Shown: one piece after another, positions 9,106-17,398 of the stretch
How the letters are laid out: every line of letters starts with the position of its first letter
How positions within the stretch are numbered: the first letter of the stretch is position 1
Assembly: GCF_025460835.1 (NCBI RefSeq)
Contig: NZ_JAMXAY010000028.1
Coordinates: forward strand, 25,261 to 69,824
Origin: Parapedobacter soli
Lineage (GTDB): Bacteria > Bacteroidota > Bacteroidia > Sphingobacteriales > Sphingobacteriaceae
Direction: 5' to 3'
Length of the DNA: 44,564 nt
Position numbers and translations under genes: made by a program
Notes under the pieces: model-generated
Databases searched by the model: none
What the model was told of the DNA's origin: nothing
The model's input: the letters and a program-made list of their open reading frames with translations, nothing else

Positions 9106-10017
9106 ATGAGTAAACCCACCTTGTTGATTCTTGCGGCCGGTATGGCCAGCCGCTACGGAAGCATGAAACAGATAGATCCTTTCGGGCCTAACGGTGAAAC
9201 GATCATCGATTATTCCATCTATGACGCTATCCGCGCCGGATTCGGAAAAGTGAGCTTCATCATCCGCGAAGAGTTTGCTGAGAAATTCAAAGACATATTC
9301 GAGCCGAAACTAGCGGGAAAAATCGAAACAGACTATGTATATCAAAGCTACGACCTAACACCATTCGGTATCGATAGACAGATTGAACGTTCCAAACCAT
9401 GGGGTACAGCTCATGCCGTGCTTTCGGCCCGCAACCAAATCAACGAGCCTTTCTGCGTAATCAACGCCGATGACTTCTACGGTTACGAGGCGTTTGAAAA
9501 AATGGCGAAGTTCTTGACCCACGAGGTAACGGACAGCAAGTTCTCGCTGATGGGGTACCAAATAGACAAAACGCTTTCTGATTATGGCTCCGTGTCGCGC
9601 GGGGTGTGCAAGGTGGATGATGATGGGAACATGACAGAAATCAATGAGCGGCTGAAGGTTTATTTCAAGGAAGTGGATGGTGAGAGGCGCATCTTCTTTG
9701 AAGAAGATGGCGTGGAAACAGAACTACCCAGGAGTAGCCGTGTGTCGATGAATTTCTGGGGTTTTACCCCCGCTATTTTTAAAGTGAGCGAAGAGCTGTT
9801 CAAAGCATTCGTACCGGCCAATGAAAACAACCCTAAGTCGGAGTTTTTGATTCCAAAGGTAGCCGACGAATTAATTAAGCAGGGGAAAGCCACCTTCAAA
9901 GTGCTCCCCACATCGCAAAAATGGTTCGGCGTTACTTATCCTGAAGATAAGCCTATCGTGCAGGAAAGTATTGCCAAACTAATAAATAGCGGTGTGTATC
10001 CCAGCAAGCTGTTTTAA
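9106..10017 (+). CDS. sugar-phosphate nucleotidyltransferase family protein
   Basis: A 303-residue NTP-transferase domain protein. LILAAGMASRYGSMKQ at residues 6-21 is the nucleotide-binding signature (variant of GGxGTRL), and INADDFYG near residue 120 holds the metal-binding Asp. FWGFTP and the C-terminal LPTSQKWFGVTYPEDK resemble uncharacterised bacterial family members rather than GlmU or RfbA. The usual reaction is transfer of a nucleotidyl group from an NTP to a sugar-1-phosphate; the actual sugar is unknown. The gene is monocistronic, with its own promoter and a bidirectional terminator shared with dnaK. Confidence 0.8.
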   Translation: MSKPTLLILAAGMASRYGSMKQIDPFGPNGETIIDYSIYDAIRAGFGKVSFIIREEFAEKFKDIFEPKLAGKIETDYVYQSYDLTPFGIDRQIERSKPWGTAHAVLSARNQINEPFCVINADDFYGYEAFEKMAKFLTHEVTDSKFSLMGYQIDKTLSDYGSVSRGVCKVDDDGNMTEINERLKVYFKEVDGERRIFFEEDGVETELPRSSRVSMNFWGFTPAIFKVSEELFKAFVPANENNPKSEFLIPKVADELIKQGKATFKVLPTSQKWFGVTYPEDKPIVQESIAKLINSGVYPSKLF

Positions 10018-10049
10018 GCGAGAAACAATAACAATATCAGTAAATAAAA

Positions 10050-10084
10050 AAACCTCGCAAGTACCGTACTTGCGAGGTTTTTTT
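10050..10084. terminator. bidirectional terminator between the nucleotidyltransferase and dnaK
   Basis: The arms AAACCTCGCAAGTAC and GTACTTGCGAGGTTT are perfect 15-base complements (realistic stem 12 bp with a 7-base loop). A-runs on the left and T-runs on the right let it work in both directions. It separates two convergent genes. Confidence 0.92.
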
Positions 10085-10117
10085 GTTGGAGGATGTCGCA
10101 GATATGCGACTTACAAC

Positions 10118-12046
10118 TTACTTCTTGTCGTCGTCTTTGACTTCTTCGAATTCTACGTCGGTCACGTCGTCACCAGCGTTGCCTGCCGCTTGTCCGGCAC
10201 CGCTGGCATCACCTCCGGCTTGTCCGTTGGCCGCCCCCCCTTGAGAAGCTTTGTACATGTCCTCTGAGGCAGCGTTCCATGCGTTTTGCAACTCGGCTTG
10301 GGCAGCGTCGATAGCGGCGAAGTCTTTTGCTGCATGCGCATCTTTCAACTTCTTCAAGCCATCTTCAATAGGTGTCTTTTTATCTGCACCGATTTTGTCG
10401 CCATATTCTTTCAACTGTTTTTCGGTCGAGAAGATAAGCGCGTCAGCTGCATTCAGCTTGTCGATTTCTTCTTTCGCCTTTTTGTCTGCTTCGGCATTGG
10501 CTTCCGCTTCTTGTTTCATCTTTTGGATTTCATCCTCGGTGAGGCCAGAAGACGCTTCGATACGGATTTTTTGTTCCTTACCAGTAGCTTTATCTTTTGC
10601 CGATACGTGCAGGATACCGTTAGCGTCGATATCGAACGTTACTTCAATTTGTGGTACGCCGCGCGGTGCCGGTGGCAGCCCGTCCAAGTGGAAACGTCCG
10701 ATGGTGCGGTTTTGCGCAGCCATGGGCCGCTCACCCTGCAAGATGTGGATTTCCACCGAAGGCTGGTTGTCTGATGCCGTGGAGAATACCTCCGATTTCT
10801 TCGTGGGGATGGTGGTGTTCGCTTCGATGAGCTTGGTCATCACACCACCCATCGTCTCGATACCCAACGACAGCGGGGTCACGTCGAGCAAAAGAACATC
10901 TTTCACTTCGCCGGTAAGCACGCCGCCCTGGATCGCAGCTCCAAGTGCAACCACCTCGTCGGGGTTTACCCCTTTCGAGGGCTCTTTGCCGAAGAAGCTC
11001 TTCACCGCTTCTTGGATAGCCGGTATGCGGGTAGACCCACCTACAAGGATAATCTCGTCGATATCCGAAGGGGAGAAGCCAGCATTTTTCAGGGCTGATT
11101 TACACGGATCGATGGTCCGCTTGATCAGGCTGTCTGCCAGTTGCTCAAATTTAGCACGGCTCAATGTGCGTACCAAGTGCTTCGGCCCGGTTTGATCGGC
11201 CGTGATGTAAGGTAAGTTGATTTCGGTAGAAGAAGAGCTTGAAAGCTCCACTTTTGCTTTTTCTGCAGCTTCTTTCAGCCGTTGCAGCGCCATCGGGTCT
11301 TTACTCAGGTCAAATCCACCGTTATCATTCTTGAACTCGTCGTTCAGCCAATCGATGATTACTTGGTCGAAGTCGTCCCCCCCAAGGTGGGTGTCGCCGT
11401 CGGTTGATTTTACTTCGAACACACCGTCGCCCAACTCCAGCACAGATACGTCATGCGTACCGCCGCCACAGTCGAACACCACAATTTTCATGTCCTTGTT
11501 CGACTTATCCAACCCGTAGGCAAGTGCTGCGGCCGTCGGCTCGTTGATGATCCGCTTTACCGCTAAACCGGCAATCTCGCCCGCTTCTTTGGTAGCCTGG
11601 CGTTGTGCGTCGTTAAAATAGGCGGGCACCGTAATAACGGCTTCCGACACTTCGTGGCCCAAGAAGTCTTCTGCTGTTTTCTTCATTTTCTGCAGAACCA
11701 TCGCAGAGATCTCCTGTGGCGTGTATTTACGGTCGTCTATTTCCACGCGGGGCGTGTTATTGTCGCCCTTCACAATGCTATAGGGTACACGCTTAGCCTC
11801 TTTGGCGGCCTCGTCGTAAGTGGTACCCATAAACCGCTTGATGGAAGAGACGGTTTTCTTCGGGTTGGTGATGGCTTGGCGCTTAGCAGGGTCACCTACC
11901 TTGCGCTCACCATTCTCAACGAATGCCACAATCGAAGGGGTAGTACGCCTGCCTTCGTTGTTGGTGATGACTACCGGCTCATTACCCTCCATCACAGCTA
12001 CGCAAGAGTTGGTAGTTCCTAAGTCGATTCCAATAATTTTTGCCAT
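10118..12046 (-). CDS. dnaK: molecular chaperone DnaK (Hsp70)
   Basis: ATP-dependent Hsp70 chaperone of 642 residues, a typical length. The N-terminus [19 protein letters not shown] is canonical and fixes the start at 12046, although the frame stays open upstream to 12190. [15 protein letters not shown] is the phosphate-2 segment, with Cys where many DnaKs have Leu and His where many have Phe. [13 protein letters not shown] is the adenosine motif. The linker [19 protein letters not shown] leads into the substrate-binding domain, and the Gly/Ala-rich tail ends [15 protein letters not shown]. No dnaJ or grpE is adjacent. No CIRCE element was seen; a sigma-54-like promoter lies about 50 bases upstream. 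Confidence 0.97.
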   Translation of the reverse strand: MAKIIGIDLGTTNSCVAVMEGNEPVVITNNEGRRTTPSIVAFVENGERKVGDPAKRQAITNPKKTVSSIKRFMGTTYDEAAKEAKRVPYSIVKGDNNTPRVEIDDRKYTPQEISAMVLQKMKKTAEDFLGHEVSEAVITVPAYFNDAQRQATKEAGEIAGLAVKRIINEPTAAALAYGLDKSNKDMKIVVFDCGGGTHDVSVLELGDGVFEVKSTDGDTHLGGDDFDQVIIDWLNDEFKNDNGGFDLSKDPMALQRLKEAAEKAKVELSSSSSTEINLPYITADQTGPKHLVRTLSRAKFEQLADSLIKRTIDPCKSALKNAGFSPSDIDEIILVGGSTRIPAIQEAVKSFFGKEPSKGVNPDEVVALGAAIQGGVLTGEVKDVLLLDVTPLSLGIETMGGVMTKLIEANTTIPTKKSEVFSTASDNQPSVEIHILQGERPMAAQNRTIGRFHLDGLPPAPRGVPQIEVTFDIDANGILHVSAKDKATGKEQKIRIEASSGLTEDEIQKMKQEAEANAEADKKAKEEIDKLNAADALIFSTEKQLKEYGDKIGADKKTPIEDGLKKLKDAHAAKDFAAIDAAQAELQNAWNAASEDMYKASQGGAANGQAGGDASGAGQAAGNAGDDVTDVEFEEVKDDDKK

Positions 12047-12095
12047 ATCTTTATTTTCTTTTTCTACGTTGATAAAATCAATTCTCTTACTGATT

Positions 12096-12112
12096 AACAA
12101 GCCTTGTGCCAA
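12096..12112 (-). promoter_or_regulatory. sigma-54-like promoter upstream of dnaK
   Basis: On the minus strand the sequence reads TTGGCACAAGGCTTGTT. This is a full TGGCAC -24 box, five bases, then TTGT where the consensus has TTGC, with GG-N10-GT spacing. Transcription would begin near 12086, leaving a leader of about 40 bases before dnaK. Match-based inference. Confidence 0.4.
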
Positions 12113-12194
12113 TCGTGCTTTCAATGCCAATTGTCTCTGCATAGCGAAAAAAGCGTCATTCTTGATGATGGTATCATGACAATGTGTCATTTTA

Positions 12195-12264
12195 GGCGTG
12201 AGGCATTAGACGCGAGATGTGAGACATTAGACATTAGACATTAGACATGAGATGCCAGACAAGT
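12195..12264 (+). repeat. heptamer tandem array A, upstream of dnaK
   Basis: About ten consecutive 7-base units in register, including GATGTGA, three consecutive GACATTA (12223-12243) and GACATGA; outer units are degenerate. It lies behind the dnaK promoter, between dnaK and the divergent YjbR-like gene. Its units belong to the same sequence family as the tracts in the beta-oxidation operon (TGAGATA, ATAGACA). Confidence 0.85.
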
Positions 12265-12282
12265 GGAGCAGTTCCTTTGGTT

Positions 12283-12313
12283 TTTGTAATTCCCGCTATA
12301 ATTCCGATGTTTG
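12283..12313 (+). promoter_or_regulatory. candidate promoter for the YjbR-like gene
   Basis: TTTG at 12283-12286, 19 bases, then GATGTTTG at 12306-12313, one mismatch from TAnnTTTG. Transcription would begin near 12320, so the heptamer tract at 12327-12368 would form the 5' leader. Confidence 0.35.
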
Positions 12314-12326
12314 ATGAGTGGCATAC

Positions 12327-12368
12327 GACTTTCGACTAAAGACATACGACTAGTGACTAACGATTATA
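12327..12368 (+). repeat. heptamer array B, immediately before the YjbR-like start codon
   Basis: Six units of the form GACNNNN in strict 7-base register: GACTTTC, GACTAAA, GACATAC, GACTAGT, GACTAAC, GATTATA. The ATG of the next gene follows one base later, so the array would occupy the leader. It is more diverged than the other arrays. Confidence 0.7.
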
Positions 12369-12369
12369 C

Positions 12370-12720
12370 ATGCATATAGAACAACTACGTGATTATTGCC
12401 TTGCCAAGCCGGCGGTTACAGAAAGCTGCCCGTTCGGACCGGATGCCTTGGTTTTCAAGGTGGCGGGGAAGATGTTTCTCCTTGCAGGCTTGGATAGCCA
12501 ACCCCTATCGTTCAGTGCCAAATGCGATCCGGAATATGCACTGGAGTTACGTGGCCGACACCCGCGCACCATACAAGGGGCCTACCACATGAATAAACGC
12601 CATTGGAACCAGGTGGCTTGCAATGGGGAACTAAGCGACCACCAGCTTGAAGAACTGATAAATCACAGCTATGAGTTGGTCGTGGCCGGACTGCCTAAAA
12701 GCATTAGGGAGCGAATCTGA
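12370..12720 (+). CDS. MmcQ/YjbR family protein
   Basis: A 116-residue protein covering the whole YjbR-like fold (CyaY-like). Recognisable segments are the N-terminal CLAKPAVTESCPFGPDALVFKV, KMFLLAGL, the conserved LSFSAKCDPE, and YHMNKRHWNQV near residues 74-84. The family is common and proposed to bind DNA, but no biochemical role is established here. The start ATG follows heptamer array B by one base. Downstream is a thioredoxin-like gene on the same strand after a 74-base gap. Confidence 0.85.
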   Translation: MHIEQLRDYCLAKPAVTESCPFGPDALVFKVAGKMFLLAGLDSQPLSFSAKCDPEYALELRGRHPRTIQGAYHMNKRHWNQVACNGELSDHQLEELINHSYELVVAGLPKSIRERI

Positions 12721-12794
12721 CACTCACGAGACCGACAGCAGGTTTGTATTCGTTACCTTTGCAAGTATTTACTAAATGTTTGTAGCTTGTGTCT

Positions 12795-13352
12795 ATGGAT
12801 TTCAAATCTTATTTAACTGAGTTCGGCCGTATATTAGATAGTGAGGAACCTCAGCCGCCGTACGATAATCCCGATTACCTTGACTATACCAAGCTCAATT
12901 GGTCGCGAATGAACCGTTGGCTGAAGAAAGGCGAGCTGTCTGATACACTCGCGGAAATGGTCAAAGGTATTGCCCAGCCCCAACAGTGGATTGTAATTAC
13001 CGAGCCTTGGTGCGGCGATGCGGCTCACTCTGTGCCCTTCATCCAATTGGCAGCCCAGTTGAATCCGTTAATTTCGGTCGACTATGAATTGCGCGATGCC
13101 GAACCTTTCCGGATCAATGCGTACCTGACCAATGGGAGCAAATCCATTCCGAAGTTGATTATCAGGGACAGCCAGGGCACTGACCTGGCCACGTGGGGGC
13201 CGCGCCCTGTGGAATGCCAAAAGCTATTTGATCAACTGAAGGAAGAGAATGCCGACTTCGAGCGGCAGAAGGTCGCGTTGCAACAATGGTATAATGCCGA
13301 CAAGGGGCAATCTGTACAGGCCGAGTTGGAAGCTATTCTCAAGGCGTTATAA
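12795..13352 (+). CDS. thioredoxin-fold protein
   Basis: A protein of 185 residues with the thioredoxin fold. TEPWCGDAAHSVPFIQ occupies the active-site position but has only one cysteine (WCGDAA), so a dithiol redox cycle of the usual CxxC kind is not expected. KSIPKLIIRD carries the cis-proline segment, and GPRPVECQKL follows as in the bacterial thioredoxin-9 type family. It is probably cytoplasmic, since no signal peptide is visible. A GTG two codons upstream (12789) is an alternative start. It is convergent with the 2OG oxygenase gene, with only seven bases between the stops. Confidence 0.78.
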   Translation: MDFKSYLTEFGRILDSEEPQPPYDNPDYLDYTKLNWSRMNRWLKKGELSDTLAEMVKGIAQPQQWIVITEPWCGDAAHSVPFIQLAAQLNPLISVDYELRDAEPFRINAYLTNGSKSIPKLIIRDSQGTDLATWGPRPVECQKLFDQLKEENADFERQKVALQQWYNADKGQSVQAELEAILKAL

Positions 13353-13359
13353 GCCGGCA

Positions 13360-14286
13360 TTACATCTTTAACCCGATTTCCCGTAGCCTTTCATCCAAGT
13401 ATTCGCCGGCCGTCACGTCCGCGTATGCCTTGGGATGCTCGGCGTTGATGCATGATTCCAGTACCGCGAGGCTCATGTCAGCTTTCGGGTGGAGGAAAAA
13501 CGGTACCGAAAAGCGCGATGTCTTCACCAGCTCGCGGGGTGGGTTGACCACCCGGTGAGTAGTAGACTTTAGCTTGTTGTTGGTGAGCCGCTGCAGCATA
13601 TCGCCTACATTCACTACAATGTCTTCCCCATGCGCTTTGACGGGGTACCAGGTGCCGTCGCGCGTGAGTACTTCCAGTCCGTCGGCGCTTGCACCGATAA
13701 GTAACGTAATCAGGTTGATGTCTTCATGGGCACCGGCACGGACGGCATCACCAGGCAGGCTGTCCGGATCATCAATAGGAAAGTAATGGATAGCCCTTAA
13801 AATGGAGTTGCCTCGCTCGACTTTCGATTCAAAATAATCCTCTGTCAACCCCAAGTATACGGCAATGGCTTTTAGCAATTCGCGCCCGGCCGATTCCAGG
13901 CGGCGGAACACGTTACCGGTCACCATATCAAAACGCGGCAGCTCATCCACAATCGGGTTTTCGTCCTGGCCACGCTGCCAAAACTCTTTCAGGTCGGGCA
14001 CCTTGGCATCTTTTGCTTTTTCTCTCCCTTTTGAAGTATACCCCCTTTGGCCCGCTAGCCCCGGGATTTCATAGTTAGATTTGATGTCATCGGGCAAGGC
14101 AAAGAACGCCTGCACCACGTGGTATAGCTCATCGATCAACGCCTTATCCATGCCATGATTGGCAATGGTTACAAAGCCCGTTTCGTTGAATGCGTGACCA
14201 ATGTCTTGTGAGAACTGGTGGCGCTGCCGGGCAGTGCCTTGGGTATAATCATGAAGGTCGAGCCTTGGGATATTGATATTAGCCAT
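13360..14286 (-). CDS. 2-oxoglutarate/Fe(II) oxygenase, isopenicillin N synthase-like
   Basis: A non-heme iron oxygenase of 308 residues. It has the N-terminal DIOX_N-type region (GFVTIANHGMDKALIDELY) and the Fe2OG domain. AHEDINLITLL supplies the first His and the Asp, STTHRVVNP the second His, and RFSVPFF the Arg that binds 2-oxoglutarate. The start at 14286 is preceded by AAGGAAAG, a good ribosome binding site; an upstream ATG at 14331 adds a poor extension. It starts 54 bases after the nirD stop on the same strand, so it may be the last gene of a nirB-nirD transcript. Substrate unknown. Confidence 0.85.
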   Translation of the reverse strand: MANINIPRLDLHDYTQGTARQRHQFSQDIGHAFNETGFVTIANHGMDKALIDELYHVVQAFFALPDDIKSNYEIPGLAGQRGYTSKGREKAKDAKVPDLKEFWQRGQDENPIVDELPRFDMVTGNVFRRLESAGRELLKAIAVYLGLTEDYFESKVERGNSILRAIHYFPIDDPDSLPGDAVRAGAHEDINLITLLIGASADGLEVLTRDGTWYPVKAHGEDIVVNVGDMLQRLTNNKLKSTTHRVVNPPRELVKTSRFSVPFFLHPKADMSLAVLESCINAEHPKAYADVTAGEYLDERLREIGLKM

Positions 14287-14340
14287 CTTTCCTTTTTGAA
14301 GTAAAGGTACAAGTTTTTGGCAATAAGGCACGACACCCGC

Positions 14341-14691
14341 TCAGTTATTCAGCGCAATGTAAACCAAGCCATCTTCGATTTTCACCGGGTAGGTCTTGAT
14401 TGCACATTCATCACCCGATAAGCACTCTCCCGTATCCAGGGCGAATGTTTTTTTGTGAAACGGGCACGCGACCTTCGGGCTGTCACCGAGCGACCCGATC
14501 ATGCCGCGGCTCAAGATCATTTGCCGTTTGTGGGGGCATTCGTTTTGCGTCGCGTACCATTCGTTCCGGCGCTTGAAATAGAACAATGCAATCTGTTGGC
14601 CTTCCAGTTTTAGGCAAACCCCGCCATTGGCAATCGTATCTTCTACGCGGCAGGCTAATTTCCAGGGTGCTGATGTGGCTAATGTTTCCAT
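14341..14691 (-). CDS. nirD: nitrite reductase (NADH) small subunit, Rieske-type
   Basis: A 116-residue NirD protein, partner of the siroheme nitrite reductase NirB. It carries a complete Rieske ligand set: C-P-H near residue 53 and C-P-F-H 21 residues later, whereas the E. coli NirD is known to have lost the cluster ligands. It could therefore bind a [2Fe-2S] cluster and pass electrons. It lies 43 bases after nirB and precedes the 2OG oxygenase gene. If nirB is really broken, this gene would be orphaned. Confidence 0.88.
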   Translation of the reverse strand: METLATSAPWKLACRVEDTIANGGVCLKLEGQQIALFYFKRRNEWYATQNECPHKRQMILSRGMIGSLGDSPKVACPFHKKTFALDTGECLSGDECAIKTYPVKIEDGLVYIALNN

Positions 14692-14734
14692 AAATGTGTA
14701 ATTAATAAATAGTGAATTGATAAGTTGCTTTTTT

Positions 14735-16144
14735 TTAATGTGTTGTTAATGCATTCCAATCGGCTGCCTTTTTCTGTCCCCGAAGAGTCTCGAAACGGAC
14801 GGTATCATCTTTTTCCTCCGGAGCGTTTACAAAATGTACAAAACGCTTGCGTATTTCGGGGTCTTTCACGGCCGCTTTCCACTCGCATTCATAGGCGTCG
14901 ACCAATTCCTGCATGTTTTTTTCCCAGGTCTCAGCCATGCCCAAACTGTCGTTGATAACTACGTTCCGGAGGTAATCGATGCCCCCGTCCATTTTGTTCA
15001 ACCACGTGGCTGTCCGTGTCAGCGGGTCTGCAGTCCCTATATAAAACATCAGGAATCGGTCGATGTACCGGATACAGGTGGCGGAATCGACATCGCTGGC
15101 GAGCAATAGCGCGTGCTGTGGCTTGCTGCCGCCATTGCCGCATACGTATAGGTTCCACCCTTTCTCCGTGGCGATGATTCCGAAGTCTTTGCTTTGTGCT
15201 TCGGCGCACTCACGTACGCAGCCGCTTACGGCAGACTTAAGTTTGTGGGGCGCCCGCAGGCCACGGTAGCGCTCTTCGATTTGGATGGCGAAGGAAACAC
15301 TGTCGTACAGCCCGAAGCGGCACCACGTACTTCCCACGCAGCTTTTCACCGTGCGTAGGGCCTTTCCATAAGCATGGCCGCTTTCAAACCCGGCGGCAAT
15401 TAATTCTTCCCAGATAGCGGGTAGGTCATTCAGGTGCGCGCCAAATAGATCGATGCGCTGCCCGCCCGTGATTTTGGTATACAGTCCATATTTTTTGGCA
15501 ACCTCTCCGATTACAATCAGTTTGTCGGGGTGGATTTCGCCGCCGGGAATACGCGGTACCACCGAGTAGGTGCCACCGCGTTGGATGTTTGCTAGGAAGC
15601 GGTCGTTGCTGTCCTGCACCACATCATTGCCCCGGCTGAGGATCATCTCGTTCCATAGGCTGGCCACGATGGACGCTACCAACGGCTTGCAGGTTTCGCA
15701 ACCGTCGCCTTTACCTATACTATCTAGGATCTCGTCGTAGCTTTTAAGCTGGTGGATTTTTACGAGGTCGTAGAGTTCCTGGCGGCTATAGTTGAAGTGC
15801 TCGCAGACGGTCGTACGGATGTACTTGCCCTGTTGTTTCATGGTATGGGCGATGAGGTCCTTTACCATGGGCACGCAGCCGGCGCAGCCGGTGCCCGCTT
15901 TGGTGCATTTGCTTACACCCTCGAAGTTTTCACACCCTTGGGTGGTCACCGCATCGCATATCTGTGCTTTCGTAACGCCTTCGCAGCTGCAGATCAGTGC
16001 CGAATCGGGGAGCGATTCCAGGCCCGAGCCGGGAGGTTTGCTGTCGGCTTTTTCGCCGAGAAGAAGGATTTCGGGGTCGGGGGGGATAGGCATGTTGTTG
16101 TTGACCGTCTGCAGTAACATGTTGTAGCTGCTGGCCTCGCCCAC
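14735..16144 (-). CDS. nirB: nitrite reductase large subunit NirB, C-terminal part (frameshifted gene)
   Basis: The 3' portion of nirB in its own frame; homology begins upstream of the first ATG (LLGGILVGEASSYNM, from about 16162). It contains the BFD-like [2Fe-2S] region (CSCEGVTKAQIC, CTKAGTGCAGC), then the ferredoxin-like half-domain and the sulfite/nitrite reductase core. The siroheme-[4Fe-4S] cysteines are intact as CVGSTWC and CVREC. Catalysis is six-electron reduction of nitrite to ammonia with NADH. This segment lacks the FAD/NADH domain, which is encoded in another frame upstream. A single missing base near 16162-16165 explains the break. No internal decay is seen, so a recent mutation, a sequencing error or recoding are all possible. 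Confidence 0.85.
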   Translation of the reverse strand: MGEASSYNMLLQTVNNNMPIPPDPEILLLGEKADSKPPGSGLESLPDSALICSCEGVTKAQICDAVTTQGCENFEGVSKCTKAGTGCAGCVPMVKDLIAHTMKQQGKYIRTTVCEHFNYSRQELYDLVKIHQLKSYDEILDSIGKGDGCETCKPLVASIVASLWNEMILSRGNDVVQDSNDRFLANIQRGGTYSVVPRIPGGEIHPDKLIVIGEVAKKYGLYTKITGGQRIDLFGAHLNDLPAIWEELIAAGFESGHAYGKALRTVKSCVGSTWCRFGLYDSVSFAIQIEERYRGLRAPHKLKSAVSGCVRECAEAQSKDFGIIATEKGWNLYVCGNGGSKPQHALLLASDVDSATCIRYIDRFLMFYIGTADPLTRTATWLNKMDGGIDYLRNVVINDSLGMAETWEKNMQELVDAYECEWKAAVKDPEIRKRFVHFVNAPEEKDDTVRFETLRGQKKAADWNALTTH

Positions 16145-17211
16145 GAGGATGCCACCGAGTAGCCGGCTGTACTGATGTTCAGGCGCTTGTACACCCCTTT
16201 GTTTGTGTCTTCCAATAGGATGGTTCTCGCGTGAGGTTCGGCAATGAATGGGTCACCGAAGCTCGCCACATCTACCCCCATCAGCTTCAGCTTGGTACTC
16301 ATATCAAAGCCGTTGAATAATTTTTCCTCACAGCAAATTGTGCAGGCGGCGACCTCGGCCATCTCATAACCGGGAGCTACCAAGCCATAGATCATGCCGT
16401 TTGAAAGTGCACATTCACCGATGGCCAATATGGCCGGGTCTGACGTGCGCATTGTTTCGTCGATGATGATTCCGCCGCGCGGCCCCGTAGCCAGGCCGCA
16501 GGCTACGGCCAGCTCATCGCGGGGCTTGATGCCGGCAGATATGATGAGGATGTCCACATCGATCTGGGTGTCGTCTGAAAATGAAAGTCCGGTTATGTGC
16601 CCATCGCCGAGTATCTGTGTGGTCGATTTCTGCAGCAAGCAGGTTAGCCCCAGTTTGTCCAATTTTATTTGTAGTGTGCGGCTGGCGCTATCGTCTATTT
16701 GCCGGGGCATCAATCGGGGTGCGAACTCGACGACGGTGGATTCCTTGATACCTAAATCTACCAAGGCCTTCGCGGCTTCCAAGCCAAGGAGCCCGCCACC
16801 GATGACAGCCCCCTTCTTGGCACGTGCCGAATACTCCTTGATGTGATCGAGGTCCTGTATGGTGCGGTATAAAAAGACACCCTCTTTATCTACCCCGGGT
16901 ATAGGCGGCACGAAAGCAGCCGATCCGGTAGCCAGCACCAGGAAATCATAGTGGAGTCGGAGTCCTTTTGATGAAATAATCGATTTATTGTCCCGATCGA
17001 TGGCTTTTGCCGGGTCGTCTAAGTGTAATTCGATGTTGTTTTCAGAATACCACTGCTCTTCGGATAGGTAAAGTCGGTCCAATGGCTTGTCACTGAAGTA
17101 ACTGGTGAGGTGAACGCGGTCGTATGCCCTTATAGGTTCTTCTCCAAATACTATTATATGAGAAATTTTGTCTTTTTTTCTTATTTTTTCACAAAATTTA
17201 TGGCTAATCAT
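15994..17211 (-). CDS. nirB: nitrite reductase large subunit NirB, N-terminal FAD/NADH part (frameshifted gene)
   Basis: The 5' portion of nirB: a pyridine nucleotide-disulfide oxidoreductase domain. RAYDRVHLTSYF and VIGGGLLGLEAAKALVDLG (NADH Rossmann motif) are typical, and AIGECALSNGMIYGLVAPGYEMAE is the second FAD contact. Homology ends near 16163, after which the frame reads nonsense to 15994. The 5' end is also abnormal. Codons in frame upstream of the ATG at 17211 read KKIIIIGNG, the expected FAD-binding start, but are cut by a TAA. The natural ATG at 17248 is joined to them only if the run of nine A (17232-17240) is read as eight. The gene thus carries two single-base shifts. Confidence 0.82.
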   Translation of the reverse strand: MISHKFCEKIRKKDKISHIIVFGEEPIRAYDRVHLTSYFSDKPLDRLYLSEEQWYSENNIELHLDDPAKAIDRDNKSIISSKGLRLHYDFLVLATGSAAFVPPIPGVDKEGVFLYRTIQDLDHIKEYSARAKKGAVIGGGLLGLEAAKALVDLGIKESTVVEFAPRLMPRQIDDSASRTLQIKLDKLGLTCLLQKSTTQILGDGHITGLSFSDDTQIDVDILIISAGIKPRDELAVACGLATGPRGGIIIDETMRTSDPAILAIGECALSNGMIYGLVAPGYEMAEVAACTICCEEKLFNGFDMSTKLKLMGVDVASFGDPFIAEPHARTILLEDTNKGVYKRLNISTAGYSVASSWARPAATTCYCRRSTTTCLSPPTPKSFFSAKKPTANLPARAWNRSPIRH

Positions 17212-17310
17212 GCCATTTCCAATAATAATTATTTTTTTTTATGCTCATTTTTTAATCATATTCTAAATAATATATAAAAATATTGATGTTTATGAATGCG
17301 AAAATAATCG

Positions 17311-17354
17311 TTTTTATCAAAAAAAGATAAATAAAATTATTTTTTTGATAAAAA
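17311..17354. promoter_or_regulatory. 15-bp inverted repeat in the nirB-cobA divergent intergenic region
   Basis: TTTTTATCAAAAAAA (17311-17325) and TTTTTTTGATAAAAA (17340-17354) are perfect complements separated by 14 bases. The site lies in the very AT-rich 187-base space between the divergent nirBD and Moco/nitrate operons. That position suits a dimeric regulator controlling both, though a purely structural role is possible. Confidence 0.5.
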
Positions 17355-17358
17355 ATCA

Positions 17359-17366
17359 TATTTTTG
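17359..17366 (+). promoter_or_regulatory. -7 promoter element for the cobA-led operon
   Basis: TATTTTTG matches TAnnTTTG exactly and lies 33 bases before the cobA ATG, just past the inverted repeat. No well-spaced -33 TTTG was found, which would fit an activator-dependent promoter. Confidence 0.4.
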
Positions 17367-17398
17367 CTTGTGATTTTTATTAAAAAACGAGTGTTTAT

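Noticed and set aside
10251-11195. 314-residue frame antisense to dnaK
   Set aside because: It is a shadow of dnaK codon usage, Ser/Pro-rich with no recognisable domain.
12047-12190. 48-residue N-terminal extension of DnaK
   Set aside because: The canonical DnaK start [14 protein letters not shown] is at 12046, and the upstream open stretch covers the promoter region.
10118-12260. CIRCE/HrcA element for dnaK
   Set aside because: No TTAGCACTC-N9-GAGTGCTAA sequence is present upstream.
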